A DNA stretch of 64,000 nt from Clavibacter michiganensis (GTDB lineage: Bacteria; Actinomycetota; Actinomycetes; Actinomycetales; Microbacteriaceae): NCBI RefSeq assembly GCF_016907085.1, contig NZ_JAFBBJ010000001.1, positions 2,480,001 to 2,544,000 of the forward strand, given 5' to 3'. Positions 52,819 through 62,113 of the stretch are shown here, piece after piece. Under the pieces are notes generated by a model that had not been told where the DNA came from, ran no database searches, and was given only the letters and a program-made list of their open reading frames with translations. Position numbers and translations under genes: made by a program. Positions within the stretch are counted from its first letter, which is position 1; every line of letters starts with the position of its first letter.

Positions 52819-55002
52819 TCAGACCGCGGTGACCCGCAGGATCGCGATGGACTCGGGCAGCATCAGCGGCGCGTGCAGGCCGGATGCCGCGAGCGCGCGG
52901 CCGGTGAGCTCGACTCCGTCCCACCAGGCCGGGGCCGCGAAGCCCGGCTCGGGGGTGCCGACGCGCACGGGCTCCACGCGGTAGCGGCGCGCGGGATCCA
53001 GGCCCGGCAGCAGGAGACGGCCGCGCGGCGAGACCTCGGAGCGGCCGATCGACGCGAGGAAGAACAGCGCGCGCTCGGCGTCCTCGGCGACGGCGCCGTA
53101 CACGAGCAGGGTCGGGTCGGACTCGTCGGCGCGGACGACCGTGCCCGTGTGCATCAGCGCGCGCTCCTCCTTGTAGAGCGCGATCCACGCAGCGAGGTCC
53201 GCGTTCTCCTCGTCGGTCGCCTGCGCGAGGTCCCACTCGATGCCGAGGTGGCCGTAGAGCGCCGAGCCCGCGCGGAACGCCAGGCGGTGGGCGCGGCCGG
53301 TGGTGTGGCTGACGCCCGAGGCGATGTGGGAGCCCATCAGCTCCGGCGGGAGGAGCTGCATGGTCCAGCGCATCATCGTCTGGCGGTCGAGCGGGTCGAT
53401 GCAGTCGGAGACCCAGACGCGGTCGGTGCGCTCGAGCACGCCGAGGTCGACGCGGGATCCGCCCGACGAGCACGACTCGATCTCGAGGCCGGGGAAGCGC
53501 GCCTTCAGCTCGTCCATGAGGCGGTACGCGGCGAGCGTCTGCAGGTGCACGCCCGCCTCGCCGCGCGGGGCGATGCCGGCATCCACCAGGTCGCGGTTGT
53601 GATCCCACTTGATGTACGCGATGTCGTTCTCGCTCAGGATCGCGGTCATCCGCTCGAGCACGTGCGCGTACGCCTCGGGGATCGCCAGGTCGAGCACCTG
53701 CTGGTCGCGGGCGCGCACGGGGAGGCGGCCGCCCGTGGCCATGATCCACTCGGGGTGGGCGCGCGCCAGATCGCTGTCCTCGTTGACCATCTCGGGCTCG
53801 AACCAGAGGCCGAACTCCATGCCGAGGCCCGTGACGTGCTCGATGATCGGGCCGAGGCCGTCGGGCCAGACGTCCTCGTCGACGTACCAGTCGCCGAGGC
53901 CGGCGTGGTCGTCGCGGCGGTGGCGGAACCAGCCGTCGTCGAGCACGTAGCGCTCGACGCCGAGGGCGGCCGCGCGATCCGCGAGGTCCGTCAGGCGCGC
54001 GAGGTCGTGGTCGAAGTAGACGGCCTCCCACACGTTGATCGTCATGGGCCGGTCGCGGCGCGGGTGCGTGTCCCGCGCGCGCAGGTGGCGGTGGAAGCGG
54101 GCGGCCTGGTCGTCGAGGCCGTCGCCGTACGCGGCGTAGACCCACGGGCTCGCGTACGCCTCGCCCTGGGCCAGGCGCACCTCGCCGGGCAGCAGCAGCT
54201 CGCCGCCGCCGATCACCTGCCGGCCCGTGGAGAGGCGCTCGGCGTAGTGGCGGTGGTTGCCGCTGAAGGCGACGTGCACGCCGCGGACCTCGCCCTGCCG
54301 GAAGCCGAAGCCGGGGGTGCCGACCGACAGGAGCGTCGCGGCGTCGGGTCCGGTGCGGCCCTTGCGGCCCTCGCGCTCGTGGATCCCGACGACGAGCTCC
54401 CGGCGCTGCGGCGTGCGCTCGAGGCCCCAGCGCCCGGCGAAGTCGAGGATCTCGCGGGCCTCGGCCGGCAGGGGCAGCGCGAGCGTGACGCCGCCGACGT
54501 AGTAGGTCCCCTCGCCGGTGTTGGTGACCTCGGCGCGCGTGCGCACGAGGCCCGACGGCAGCAGCTCGACGTCGAGCGCGAGACCGAGGCCCGCGACCTC
54601 GTCCACCGCGTCGACGTGCACGAGGGCGGGGCCGGTGGACGCGGATCCGGCACGGCCGTCGACGCCCGCGGGGAGCGGATCGCCGTCGACGGTGGCGGAC
54701 GCGACGCGGAACAGCGGCGACCAGTCGGCGCCGTCGCGGTGGCCCTCGAGGCCGGGCTTGCCCGTCCACGACGTGTGCGCCTCGGGGAGGATCGCGAGGC
54801 GGATGGGGTCGTCGGCGACGCTGCCCGCGATGGGCTCGACGGCCGCGAGCGCGAGCGTCGCGAGGTCGGCCGCGGTGGTGTCGCCGAGATCCGCGCCCCA
54901 GTGCACGACGGCCGGCAGGCGGCCCTCCGTGAGGTCGAGCACCAGCGAGACGCCGGACGCCCGGAGGTGGAGGAGGGCGGAGGGGACGGCGGTGTCGGGC
55001 AT
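52819..55002 (-). CDS. GH36 alpha-galactosidase
   Basis: A 727-residue enzyme. An N-terminal beta-supersandwich leads into the TIM barrel with YVLDDGWFRHRRDD, EFGLWFEPEMVNEDSDL and the nucleophile Asp in IAYIKWDHNRDL. The acid/base Asp is in VWVSDCIDPLDRQ; a C-terminal beta domain follows. It cleaves alpha-1,6-galactosyl ends of raffinose-type sugars or galactomannan. No signal peptide is seen, so it acts on imported sugars. It stands alone without a linked transporter. Confidence 0.95.
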   Translation of the reverse strand: MPDTAVPSALLHLRASGVSLVLDLTEGRLPAVVHWGADLGDTTAADLATLALAAVEPIAGSVADDPIRLAILPEAHTSWTGKPGLEGHRDGADWSPLFRVASATVDGDPLPAGVDGRAGSASTGPALVHVDAVDEVAGLGLALDVELLPSGLVRTRAEVTNTGEGTYYVGGVTLALPLPAEAREILDFAGRWGLERTPQRRELVVGIHEREGRKGRTGPDAATLLSVGTPGFGFRQGEVRGVHVAFSGNHRHYAERLSTGRQVIGGGELLLPGEVRLAQGEAYASPWVYAAYGDGLDDQAARFHRHLRARDTHPRRDRPMTINVWEAVYFDHDLARLTDLADRAAALGVERYVLDDGWFRHRRDDHAGLGDWYVDEDVWPDGLGPIIEHVTGLGMEFGLWFEPEMVNEDSDLARAHPEWIMATGGRLPVRARDQQVLDLAIPEAYAHVLERMTAILSENDIAYIKWDHNRDLVDAGIAPRGEAGVHLQTLAAYRLMDELKARFPGLEIESCSSGGSRVDLGVLERTDRVWVSDCIDPLDRQTMMRWTMQLLPPELMGSHIASGVSHTTGRAHRLAFRAGSALYGHLGIEWDLAQATDEENADLAAWIALYKEERALMHTGTVVRADESDPTLLVYGAVAEDAERALFFLASIGRSEVSPRGRLLLPGLDPARRYRVEPVRVGTPEPGFAAPAWWDGVELTGRALAASGLHAPLMLPESIAILRVTAV

Positions 55003-55061
55003 GGTGCTCCTCGCGTCGATGCGGGTGGGGACGGATCCATCCTCCCGTGCCGACGCGGGTG

Positions 55062-55082
55062 CGCGCGCCGAGGAGGCGCGCG
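55062..55082 (-). terminator. Short hairpin after the 116-residue hypothetical gene
   Basis: An 8-bp stem CGCGCGCC/GGCGCGCG with a 5-base loop lies six bases beyond the stop on the minus strand. Weak support. Confidence 0.35.
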
Positions 55083-55087
55083 TGCCG

Positions 55088-55438
55088 TCAGTCCAGGTCC
55101 TCGAGCCCCGGGACGGCCGTGCCGTCCTGCCGGTCGGCGGTCACGCTCGTGCTCGACTGCGACTGGCGGGCGCGGACGGTGAGCGCGCGGATCCGGTCGA
55201 CGGCCTCCGGGTCGCGCAGCTCGTCCTCCGAGGGGCCGGCCGGCTCGACCACGATCTGGCTGGCCGGGCCGATGAGGATCTCGACCTCGCCCACGCCGCC
55301 CTCGGGCAGCCAGACGGGCACCGTCACGGTAGCCGCGGCCATGCCCTCGCGCGCGAGCGCCTGCGCGCACTCGACGACGGCCCGGGCGATGTCGTCGCCC
55401 GTCAGATAGCGCCCGTCGGCGTAGTGGATGGTGTGCAC
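55088..55438 (-). CDS. Conserved-looking small protein of unknown function
   Basis: A 116-residue soluble protein (MHTIHYADGRYLTGDDIARA at the N-terminus, a central VTVPVWLPEGGVGEVEILIG beta segment, a polar C-terminal tail). Not recognised. The start is a GTG with only a weak GAGAG upstream. It is divergent from the aldo/keto reductase gene. Confidence 0.6.
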   Translation of the reverse strand: MHTIHYADGRYLTGDDIARAVVECAQALAREGMAAATVTVPVWLPEGGVGEVEILIGPASQIVVEPAGPSEDELRDPEAVDRIRALTVRARQSQSSTSVTADRQDGTAVPGLEDLD

Positions 55439-55554
55439 GCTCTCAGTGAAGGCCCTCCGCCGCCGCCCGCCAAGGGGGTTGCCGCGGGCGGCTAGGGGGT
55501 GGAGGGTCCGCCGCGCGCCCCGGGCAGGTGAGCCGCCCTCGGTACGCTCGGCGG

Positions 55555-56559
55555 ATGACCTACGTCGCTCATCCCGATCGCTACTCGTCCATGCCGTACC
55601 GCCGCTCCGGCCGCAGCGGCCTCAAGCTCCCCGAGCTGTCCCTCGGCCTCTGGCACAACTTCGGCACCGCCCGCCCGATCGACACCCAGCGCGCCATCGT
55701 GCGCCGCGCGTTCGACCTCGGCATCACGCACTTCGACCTCGCGAACAACTACGGCCCGCCTCCCGGCAGCGCCGAGACGGCGTTCGGCCGGATCCTCGCC
55801 GAGGACCTCCGCCCGTACCGCGACGAGATCGTCATCTCCTCCAAGGCCGGCTACCTGATGTGGGACGGGCCCTACGGCGAGTGGGGATCCCGCAAGTCGA
55901 TGCTCGCGTCGCTCGACCAGAGCCTCGGCCGCATGGGCCTCGAGTACGTCGACGTCTTCTACTCGCACCGCCCGGATCCCGAGACGCCCATCGAGGAGAC
56001 GATGGGCGCGCTCGCGACCGCGGTGCACCAGGGCAAGGCGCTGTACGCCGGCATCAGCAACTACTCGCCCGAGCAGACGGAGCGCGCGGTCGCCGCGCTC
56101 GCGGAGCACAAGGTGCCGCTGACCATCCACCAGCCGAGCTACTCCATGTTCAACCGGCACGTCGAGGGCGGGCTGCTGCCCGTGCTCGAGGAGGCGGGAT
56201 CCGGCTGCATCGTGTTCTCGCCGCTCGCGCAGGGGCTGCTCACCGACCGGTACCTGTCGGGATCCATCCCCGCCGACTCGCGCGCCGCGACCAGCGGGTT
56301 CCTCGACGAGTCCGCGGTCTCGTCCGTCTACCTGGAGCGGGCGCGCGGCCTGCAGGCCGTCGCCGAGGGGCGCGGGCAGACGCTCGCGCAGCTCGCGCTC
56401 TCGTGGGTGCTGCGGCACCCGGGGATCACGAGCGCGCTCATCGGCGCGTCGAGCGTGGAGCAGCTGGAGCAGAACGTGGCCGCGGCGGGCGCCCCCGCGC
56501 TGACGGACGACGAGCTGGCGGCCATCGAGCCGTTCGCGGTCGACGGCACCGGGCGCTGA
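55555..56559 (+). CDS. Aldo/keto reductase, AKR14/YghZ-like
   Basis: A 334-residue NADPH-dependent reductase. The tetrad is visible: Asp and Tyr in HFDLANNYGPPPGSAE, Lys in VISSKAGYLMW, His in FYSHRPDPETP. The length and GPPPGSAE loop match YghZ, which reduces L-glyceraldehyde 3-phosphate and methylglyoxal. It may detoxify reactive aldehydes. TACGCT (55543-55548) ends six bases before the ATG, so a leaderless transcript is likely. The dipeptidase follows after seven bases. Confidence 0.92.
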   Translation: MTYVAHPDRYSSMPYRRSGRSGLKLPELSLGLWHNFGTARPIDTQRAIVRRAFDLGITHFDLANNYGPPPGSAETAFGRILAEDLRPYRDEIVISSKAGYLMWDGPYGEWGSRKSMLASLDQSLGRMGLEYVDVFYSHRPDPETPIEETMGALATAVHQGKALYAGISNYSPEQTERAVAALAEHKVPLTIHQPSYSMFNRHVEGGLLPVLEEAGSGCIVFSPLAQGLLTDRYLSGSIPADSRAATSGFLDESAVSSVYLERARGLQAVAEGRGQTLAQLALSWVLRHPGITSALIGASSVEQLEQNVAAAGAPALTDDELAAIEPFAVDGTGR

Positions 56560-56566
56560 TCCGGGG

Positions 56567-57775
56567 ATGACGGACGCACCCGCCCCCTCGCCCGCGCTCG
56601 CCGACCGCGTCGCGCGCCTGCTCGACGCGCAGGGGATCGTCGACGGCCACGACGACCTCGCCTGGGCGCTCCGCGAGCGCGCGGTGCGGGATGGCGGGCC
56701 GAGCGCGTCCGTCGCCGACGACGTGATCGCGCGCCTCGCCGTCGAGGATGCCGTGCCCGGCCTGCACACCGACCTGCCGCGCCTCGCGCGCGGCCGGGTG
56801 GCGGCGCAGTTCTGGTCGGTGTGGGTGCCGGACCTGCCGGGCATCGACCCCGTGCGCTCGACCATCGAGCAGGTCGACGTCGTGCGGCGCTTCGTCGCCG
56901 CGCATCCGGATCGGCTCGCGCTCGCCGTGACGGCCGACGACGTCGAGCGCGTCGTCGCGTCCGGCCGGGTCGCCTCGCTCCTCGGCATGGAGGGCGGCCA
57001 CTCGATCGGCGGATCCCTCGGCGCGCTGCGGACCATGCGCGCGCTCGGCGTGCGGTACATGACGCTCACGCACAACGCGAACGTGGCCTGGGCCGACTCG
57101 GCCACCGACGCGCCCGTGCACCACGGTCTGAGTCCGGCGGGCGAGCGCGTCGTGGCCGAGATGGAGCGGATCGGCATGCTCGTCGACCTGTCGCACGTGT
57201 CGGCCGACGTGATGCGGCACGCGCTGCGGATCGCCCGCCGGCCCGTGCTGTTCTCGCACTCGGGCGCGCGCGCCGAGTGCGACGTGCCGCGCAACGTCCC
57301 CGACGACGTGCTCGCCGCGCTGCCCGCGAACGGCGGCGTCTGCATGGCCACGTTCGTGCCGCAGTTCGTGTCGCCCGCCGTCGCGGAGTGGCACGACGAG
57401 ACGTTGATGATCGCGATCGGCGAGGGCGTGGACCCGCGCGACCACGAGGGCGTGCAGGCCGTCGCCGCGCGCCGCCCCGGGGAGCGGCCGCGCGCGACGC
57501 TGGCCGACGTCGTGCGGCACGTGGAGCGGATCCGCGAGGTCGCCGGCCCCCGGCACGTGGGCCTCGGCGGCGACTACGACGGCGTCGACCGCACGCCCGA
57601 CGGGCTCGAGGACGTGTCGCGCTACCCGGCGCTCATCGCGGCGCTCGCCGAGCGCGGCTGGTCGGACGACGACCTCATGGCGCTCGCGGGCGGCAACGCG
57701 CTGCGCGTGCTGCGGGCGGCGGATGCGGACGACGACGTGTCGCGCGGGCCGGCGGACGCGGGGCAGCTGGCGTGA
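56567..57775 (+). CDS. Membrane-dipeptidase-family (M19) zinc peptidase
   Basis: A 402-residue M19 peptidase. Zinc ligands appear as HDD in VDGHDDLAW, Glu in LGMEGGHSIGG, His in LVDLSHVSADV and His in VLFSHSGAR; the late Asp is in GLGGDYDGVD. It hydrolyses dipeptides, including those with D-residues. No signal peptide or GPI site is present, so it is cytoplasmic. It starts seven bases after the reductase stop and its stop overlaps the GNAT start, forming a three-gene operon. Confidence 0.93.
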   Translation: MTDAPAPSPALADRVARLLDAQGIVDGHDDLAWALRERAVRDGGPSASVADDVIARLAVEDAVPGLHTDLPRLARGRVAAQFWSVWVPDLPGIDPVRSTIEQVDVVRRFVAAHPDRLALAVTADDVERVVASGRVASLLGMEGGHSIGGSLGALRTMRALGVRYMTLTHNANVAWADSATDAPVHHGLSPAGERVVAEMERIGMLVDLSHVSADVMRHALRIARRPVLFSHSGARAECDVPRNVPDDVLAALPANGGVCMATFVPQFVSPAVAEWHDETLMIAIGEGVDPRDHEGVQAVAARRPGERPRATLADVVRHVERIREVAGPRHVGLGGDYDGVDRTPDGLEDVSRYPALIAALAERGWSDDDLMALAGGNALRVLRAADADDDVSRGPADAGQLA

Positions 57776-58635
57776 GCGCAGGATCCGTCGCCGGATCCGA
57801 TGTCGCCGCCGTGCGCGCCATGGACCCGCGCGCCGCGGCCGCCCTGCTGGACGACCTCGCCGACCGCGGCTGGCCGGCCGAGACGCGCGAGCTGCACGGC
57901 GGGTGGATCCTGCGCGCCGCGGGAGGCGTGACGAAGCGCGCGAACTCGGCGCTCCCGGCCGGCCCCGTCGCCGATCCGGAGGCCGCGCTCGACGCGGCCG
58001 AGGCCTTCGCGCGCCACCACGGCATCGACCCGTGCGTGCAGGTGTCGCCCGCGTCCGAGCCCGCCGACCTCGCGTCCCGGCTCGCCGCCCGCGGCTACGG
58101 CGCCGAGGCGCTCACGCTCGTGCAGGTCGCTGACGCGGACGGGGTGGCGGAGCGGCTGGCGGACGTGGCTCCCGCGGATCCGGCGCACGAGGTCACGGTC
58201 GCCGACGCGCCCGACGACGCCTGGCTCGACGCGTGGTGGAGCGTGGACGGGCGCGGCGGATCCGCGGAGCTCGCGGTCGCCCGCCGGATCCTCGAGCGCG
58301 GCCCCTCCGTCTACGCCGCCGTGCGCGACGGCGACGGCGACCGCGTGCTCGCCACCGCGCGGCTCGCGCTCGTGGGGAGCTGGGGCGGGCTCTTCGCCGT
58401 CGCGACGCGCCCCGAGGCCCGACGCCGCGGGCTGTCGCGGGCGGCGATGGCGGCGGCGGTCGACGCGGGGCTCGACCGCGGGATCACCGCGGTCTGGCTG
58501 CAGGTCGTCGCGGAGAACGACGGCGCTCGCGCGCTCTACGGCGGCCTCGGCTTCTCGACCGCGTCGCGCTACGAGTACTGGGCGCGCACCCGCCAGCCGT
58601 CCGCCGCGACGACGTCGGCGAGGAACCCGGCGTAG
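57772..58635 (+). CDS. GNAT-family N-acetyltransferase
   Basis: A 287-residue protein. The C-terminal GNAT domain has motif A FAVATRPEARRRGLSRAAMA and motif B AENDGARALYGGLGF. The N-terminal half (WPAETRELHGGWILRAAGGV) is a second domain seen in several actinobacterial GNATs. The GTG overlaps the dipeptidase stop. The last 67 bases overlap the 3' end of the convergent ABC transporter gene. Confidence 0.88.
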   Translation: MSAGSVAGSDVAAVRAMDPRAAAALLDDLADRGWPAETRELHGGWILRAAGGVTKRANSALPAGPVADPEAALDAAEAFARHHGIDPCVQVSPASEPADLASRLAARGYGAEALTLVQVADADGVAERLADVAPADPAHEVTVADAPDDAWLDAWWSVDGRGGSAELAVARRILERGPSVYAAVRDGDGDRVLATARLALVGSWGGLFAVATRPEARRRGLSRAAMAAAVDAGLDRGITAVWLQVVAENDGARALYGGLGFSTASRYEYWARTRQPSAATTSARNPA

Positions 58636-60311
58636 ACGCCCGGCTGCCCGGCCAGCTCGTCGTGCGTGCCGCGCTGCACGAGGCGGCCGCCGTCGAGCAC
58701 GAGGATCTCGTCGGCGCTCCGCACGGTGTCGAGCCGGTGCGCGATGACGAGCAGGGTGCGGTGCCCGCGCAGGAGCCGGATCGCCTCGCCCACGGCCGCG
58801 GCGCTCTCCGCGTCGAGCGCCGCCGTGGCCTCGTCGAGCACGACCACGGGCGCGTCCTTCAGGAGCACGCGGGCGATGGACACGCGCTGGCGCTGGCCGC
58901 CCGACAGCTGGCGTCCGCCCTCGCCCACGGGCGTGTCGAGATCGAGGCCGTCGCCGAGCGGCAGGCCGGCGCGGCCGAGCGCATCCGTGACGGCGTCGTC
59001 GTCCGCGTCCGGATCCGCGATGCGCACGTTGTCGCCGAGCGTGCCCGCGAGCAGGTGCACGTCCTGGAAGACGGTGGACACGTGCGCGGCCACGTCCGCG
59101 AGCGCCATGTCGCGGACGTCGACCCCGCCGATGCGCACGGCGCCTCCCGTCACGTCGGCGGCGCGGGCGAGGAGCCGGGCGACCGTCGTCTTGCCGGATC
59201 CGGACGGGCCCACGAGCGCGGTCATGCGGCCCGCGGGCAGCCGGGCGTCGAGGCCCGAGACGGCCTCCGCCGGGGATCCCGGGTAGGAGAAGGACACGCC
59301 GTCGAGCTCCACGTCGGCGCCGGCGGGCGTGCGGGTCGTGCCGGGATCCCGCTCGGGGATGGGGGCGGCGTCGAGGATCCGGGCCACGGCCCCGATGTCG
59401 CGGCGCGCGGCGCGCACGCCGACCGCCAGCTCCGCCCCCTGGCCCACGAGGTCGGCGGCGTGGAAGACGAGCACGAGCGCCGCGACCGTGCGGCCGGCGT
59501 CGACGGGGCCCCCGAGGACACGGGCCACCACGATGACGAGCGCGACGACGAGCGTCACGCGCATGACGGCGCCGAACGCGAGCAGCCCCGCGACGGTGCG
59601 GCCGATGAGGGCGCGCGCCGCGGCGCGGTGCCGCACGAGGACCGCGTCGACGAGGCCCGCGTCGCGCCCGGTGCGGCCGTGCGCGCGCAGCACGTGCTGG
59701 GCCTGCGCGAACTCCACGACGCGCTCGCCGATCCCCGTGTCGGCCGCGTCGCGCTCGGCGTCGGCGCGCGCCACGATCCGGCCGCCGATGCGGAGCGCGA
59801 GCACGAGCAGCGGGGCGAGCACGAGCAGGGCGACGCCGAGCGGGGGATCCAGCACCAGGAGGCCGAGCGCGATGACCGCGGGCACCACGGTCGCGGTGAT
59901 GAGCGGACGCAGCAGGTAGGCGGGCACGCCCATCGACGCGAGCACGCTGCCGCCCGCCGCGGCCGTCAGCTCCGCCCGGTGGGACGCGTCGAACCAGGCC
60001 AGCGGGAGGCGCACCACGTGGTCGCCGATGCGGTGGTGCAGCGCGTTCGCCGCCCGGACGCCCGCCCCGAACGCGGCCGCCTGGCCGCGGGCCTGCACGG
60101 CGAGGTGGGCGGCGGCGAGGAGCAGGAAGAGGGCGATCCACGGCCACGCGGACGCCGGATCCGGGCCGAAGAGGCGCTCCAGCACCGGCACGAGGGCGAG
60201 GGCCGCGGCGCCGTGCAGCACGGACGCGGCCGCCATCCGCGCCACGACCGGGCGCAGCTCCCGCTCGCCCGCGGGTCCCAGGGTCCGTCTGGCCTCGTCG
60301 ATCGCGCGCAT
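58569..60311 (-). CDS. Fused ABC half-transporter 2 (IrtB/YbtQ type)
   Basis: A 580-residue protein with six N-terminal membrane helices and a C-terminal ATPase: Walker A GPSGSGKTT, signature LSGGQRQRV, Walker B VVLDEATAALD, switch His in VIAHRLD. It follows a sister half-transporter through an ATGA overlap. Paired fused transporters of this shape (IrtAB, YbtPQ) move siderophores. With a thioesterase and methyltransferases upstream, a metallophore or other NRPS product is the likely cargo; import or export cannot be told. Confidence 0.88.
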   Translation of the reverse strand: MRAIDEARRTLGPAGERELRPVVARMAAASVLHGAAALALVPVLERLFGPDPASAWPWIALFLLLAAAHLAVQARGQAAAFGAGVRAANALHHRIGDHVVRLPLAWFDASHRAELTAAAGGSVLASMGVPAYLLRPLITATVVPAVIALGLLVLDPPLGVALLVLAPLLVLALRIGGRIVARADAERDAADTGIGERVVEFAQAQHVLRAHGRTGRDAGLVDAVLVRHRAAARALIGRTVAGLLAFGAVMRVTLVVALVIVVARVLGGPVDAGRTVAALVLVFHAADLVGQGAELAVGVRAARRDIGAVARILDAAPIPERDPGTTRTPAGADVELDGVSFSYPGSPAEAVSGLDARLPAGRMTALVGPSGSGKTTVARLLARAADVTGGAVRIGGVDVRDMALADVAAHVSTVFQDVHLLAGTLGDNVRIADPDADDDAVTDALGRAGLPLGDGLDLDTPVGEGGRQLSGGQRQRVSIARVLLKDAPVVVLDEATAALDAESAAAVGEAIRLLRGHRTLLVIAHRLDTVRSADEILVLDGGRLVQRGTHDELAGQPGVYAGFLADVVAADGWRVRAQYS

Positions 60312-62113
60312 CAGCGCCCCTCCCCGTCGGTGTCGGTCGTCGGCGTGGGCGCGCCCGCGCGGAGGAGCCGCGCGTAGAGGCCGTCGCGGGCCATCAGCTC
60401 CGCGTGCGTGCCCTGCTCCGCGACGCGGCCCGCGTCCATCACGACGATGCGGTCGGCGTGCTCCACCGTCTCCAGCCGGTGCGCGACGACCAGCACGGTC
60501 CGGTCCCGGGTCGCGTGGTCGAGGGCGCGCTGCATGCGCCCGGCGGTGCCCGGGTCGGCGTGCGCCATCGGCTCGTCGAGCACCAGCACCGGGCAGTCGG
60601 CGACGAGCGCGCGGGCGAGGGCGATGCGCTGGGCCTCGCCGCCGGAGAGGCCGCCGCGCGGATCCAGCACGGTGGCGTACCCGTCGGGGAGCGCCTCGAT
60701 GACGTCGTCGACCTGCGCGACCCGGGCGGCGGCGCGCACCTCGTCGAGCGGCGCGTCGGGGCGGCCCAGCCGGAGGTTCTCCAGGGCCGTGTCGCGCAGC
60801 AGCACCGTGTCCTGCAGCACGCAGCCGACCTGGGCGTGCCAGGCCGCCGGGGTCGCGTCGCGCACGTCCACGCCGCCGAGCTCCAGCGTGCCGCGGGTGG
60901 GCAGGCGCAGGCGGGCGACGAGGGCCGCGAGGGTGGACTTGCCGGAGCCGGACGGGCCGACGACCGCCGTCACGGATCCAGGTTCCAGGTCGAGGTCGAC
61001 GTCCCGGAGCGCGTCGCGCTCGCCGTCGTAGGAGAAGCAGACGCCGCGGAGCACGAGGCCCCCGCCATCGCGGGCGTCGGGCACGCGCGGCTCCGCGACC
61101 TCGGGCTCGGTGGGCGCGCGCAGCACCTCGTCGACGGAGGCCGCCGCGTCGACGGCGCCCCGGATGGCCTGCGCGCGCGGGCCGATGACGCCCACGGGCG
61201 CCGCCATCGCGGGCGCGAGCAGGAGGAACGGAGCGAGGTCCGCGGCGGGCAGCGCGCCCGCCGCGACCATCGCGCCGCCCACCGGCACGACGAGGGCGAG
61301 CACGCCGATCGGCGAGACCGTCAGCCAGGACGCGGTCGTGGCCGTCGTGGTCCGGGCGACCCAGGCGCCGAAGAACGCGGCGAACGCGTCGACCGCGCGC
61401 AGGTAGCGGGCGTGCGCGCGGCCGGGCCGGCCGAAGGAGCGGACCACCTGGATCCCGTCGGCGAACTCCACCACGCTGCCCGCGATCTCGGCCGACGCAC
61501 GCCCGTACTCGGCCATGGACGACATGGCGCCCGCCATCGCCCGCGCGAACAGGAACACGCCGACGACGAGCGGCAGCAGGCACACGAGGGCGAGCGGCAC
61601 GTCGAGCGCGAGCAGGTAGACGAGCGACGCGACGGTGACGACGACGAGCCGCGTGACGTCGAGCAGCGTGTGCGCCACGAGCGCGTGCAGCGCGGCCACG
61701 TCCTGCTGCACGGCCTGGCGGACCCGGCCGGCGTCGTGGTCGTCGAACCAGGCGAGCGGGACCAGGCCGAGTCGCGCCACGACGAGGCGCCGGAGGTCGA
61801 GCTGGAGGTCGGCGTCGGCGAGGTGCGTCAGCGTGTCGGCGGCCGCGGAGAGCAGGAGGCCCGCCAGGCCGGCGACGGCGGCGAGGACCACGCCGCCCCA
61901 CGCCGGGGGACCGCCGGGGTCGGCGACCGCGGCCCGGCCGATCTCGGCGACCGCCACGACGGCGGCGAGCCCGCTCGCGGAGGCCGCCGCCTGCAGCAGC
62001 ACGGCCGCCGCCAGCCGGCCGCGGACCGCCCGGACGGCCCGGGCCACCGTGGCGGGCGGCTCCGGCAGGGACGCGGCGACCGCGGCGCCCGGGGCCTCGG
62101 CCGCGTCCGTCAT
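60311..62113 (-). CDS. Fused ABC half-transporter 1 (IrtA/YbtP type)
   Basis: A 600-residue half-transporter: six membrane helices within residues 30-310, then an ATPase with GPSGSGKST, LSGGEAQRIAL, VLVLDEPMAHAD and the switch His in VVAHRLE. The ATG overlaps the methyltransferase stop and the stop overlaps the second half-transporter, so the pair should form a heterodimer. In Walker B the residue after Glu is Pro, and the D-loop reads AHADP instead of SALDP, suggesting one weaker ATP site as in other heterodimeric exporters. Confidence 0.88.
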   Translation of the reverse strand: MTDAAEAPGAAVAASLPEPPATVARAVRAVRGRLAAAVLLQAAASASGLAAVVAVAEIGRAAVADPGGPPAWGGVVLAAVAGLAGLLLSAAADTLTHLADADLQLDLRRLVVARLGLVPLAWFDDHDAGRVRQAVQQDVAALHALVAHTLLDVTRLVVVTVASLVYLLALDVPLALVCLLPLVVGVFLFARAMAGAMSSMAEYGRASAEIAGSVVEFADGIQVVRSFGRPGRAHARYLRAVDAFAAFFGAWVARTTTATTASWLTVSPIGVLALVVPVGGAMVAAGALPAADLAPFLLLAPAMAAPVGVIGPRAQAIRGAVDAAASVDEVLRAPTEPEVAEPRVPDARDGGGLVLRGVCFSYDGERDALRDVDLDLEPGSVTAVVGPSGSGKSTLAALVARLRLPTRGTLELGGVDVRDATPAAWHAQVGCVLQDTVLLRDTALENLRLGRPDAPLDEVRAAARVAQVDDVIEALPDGYATVLDPRGGLSGGEAQRIALARALVADCPVLVLDEPMAHADPGTAGRMQRALDHATRDRTVLVVAHRLETVEHADRIVVMDAGRVAEQGTHAELMARDGLYARLLRAGAPTPTTDTDGEGR

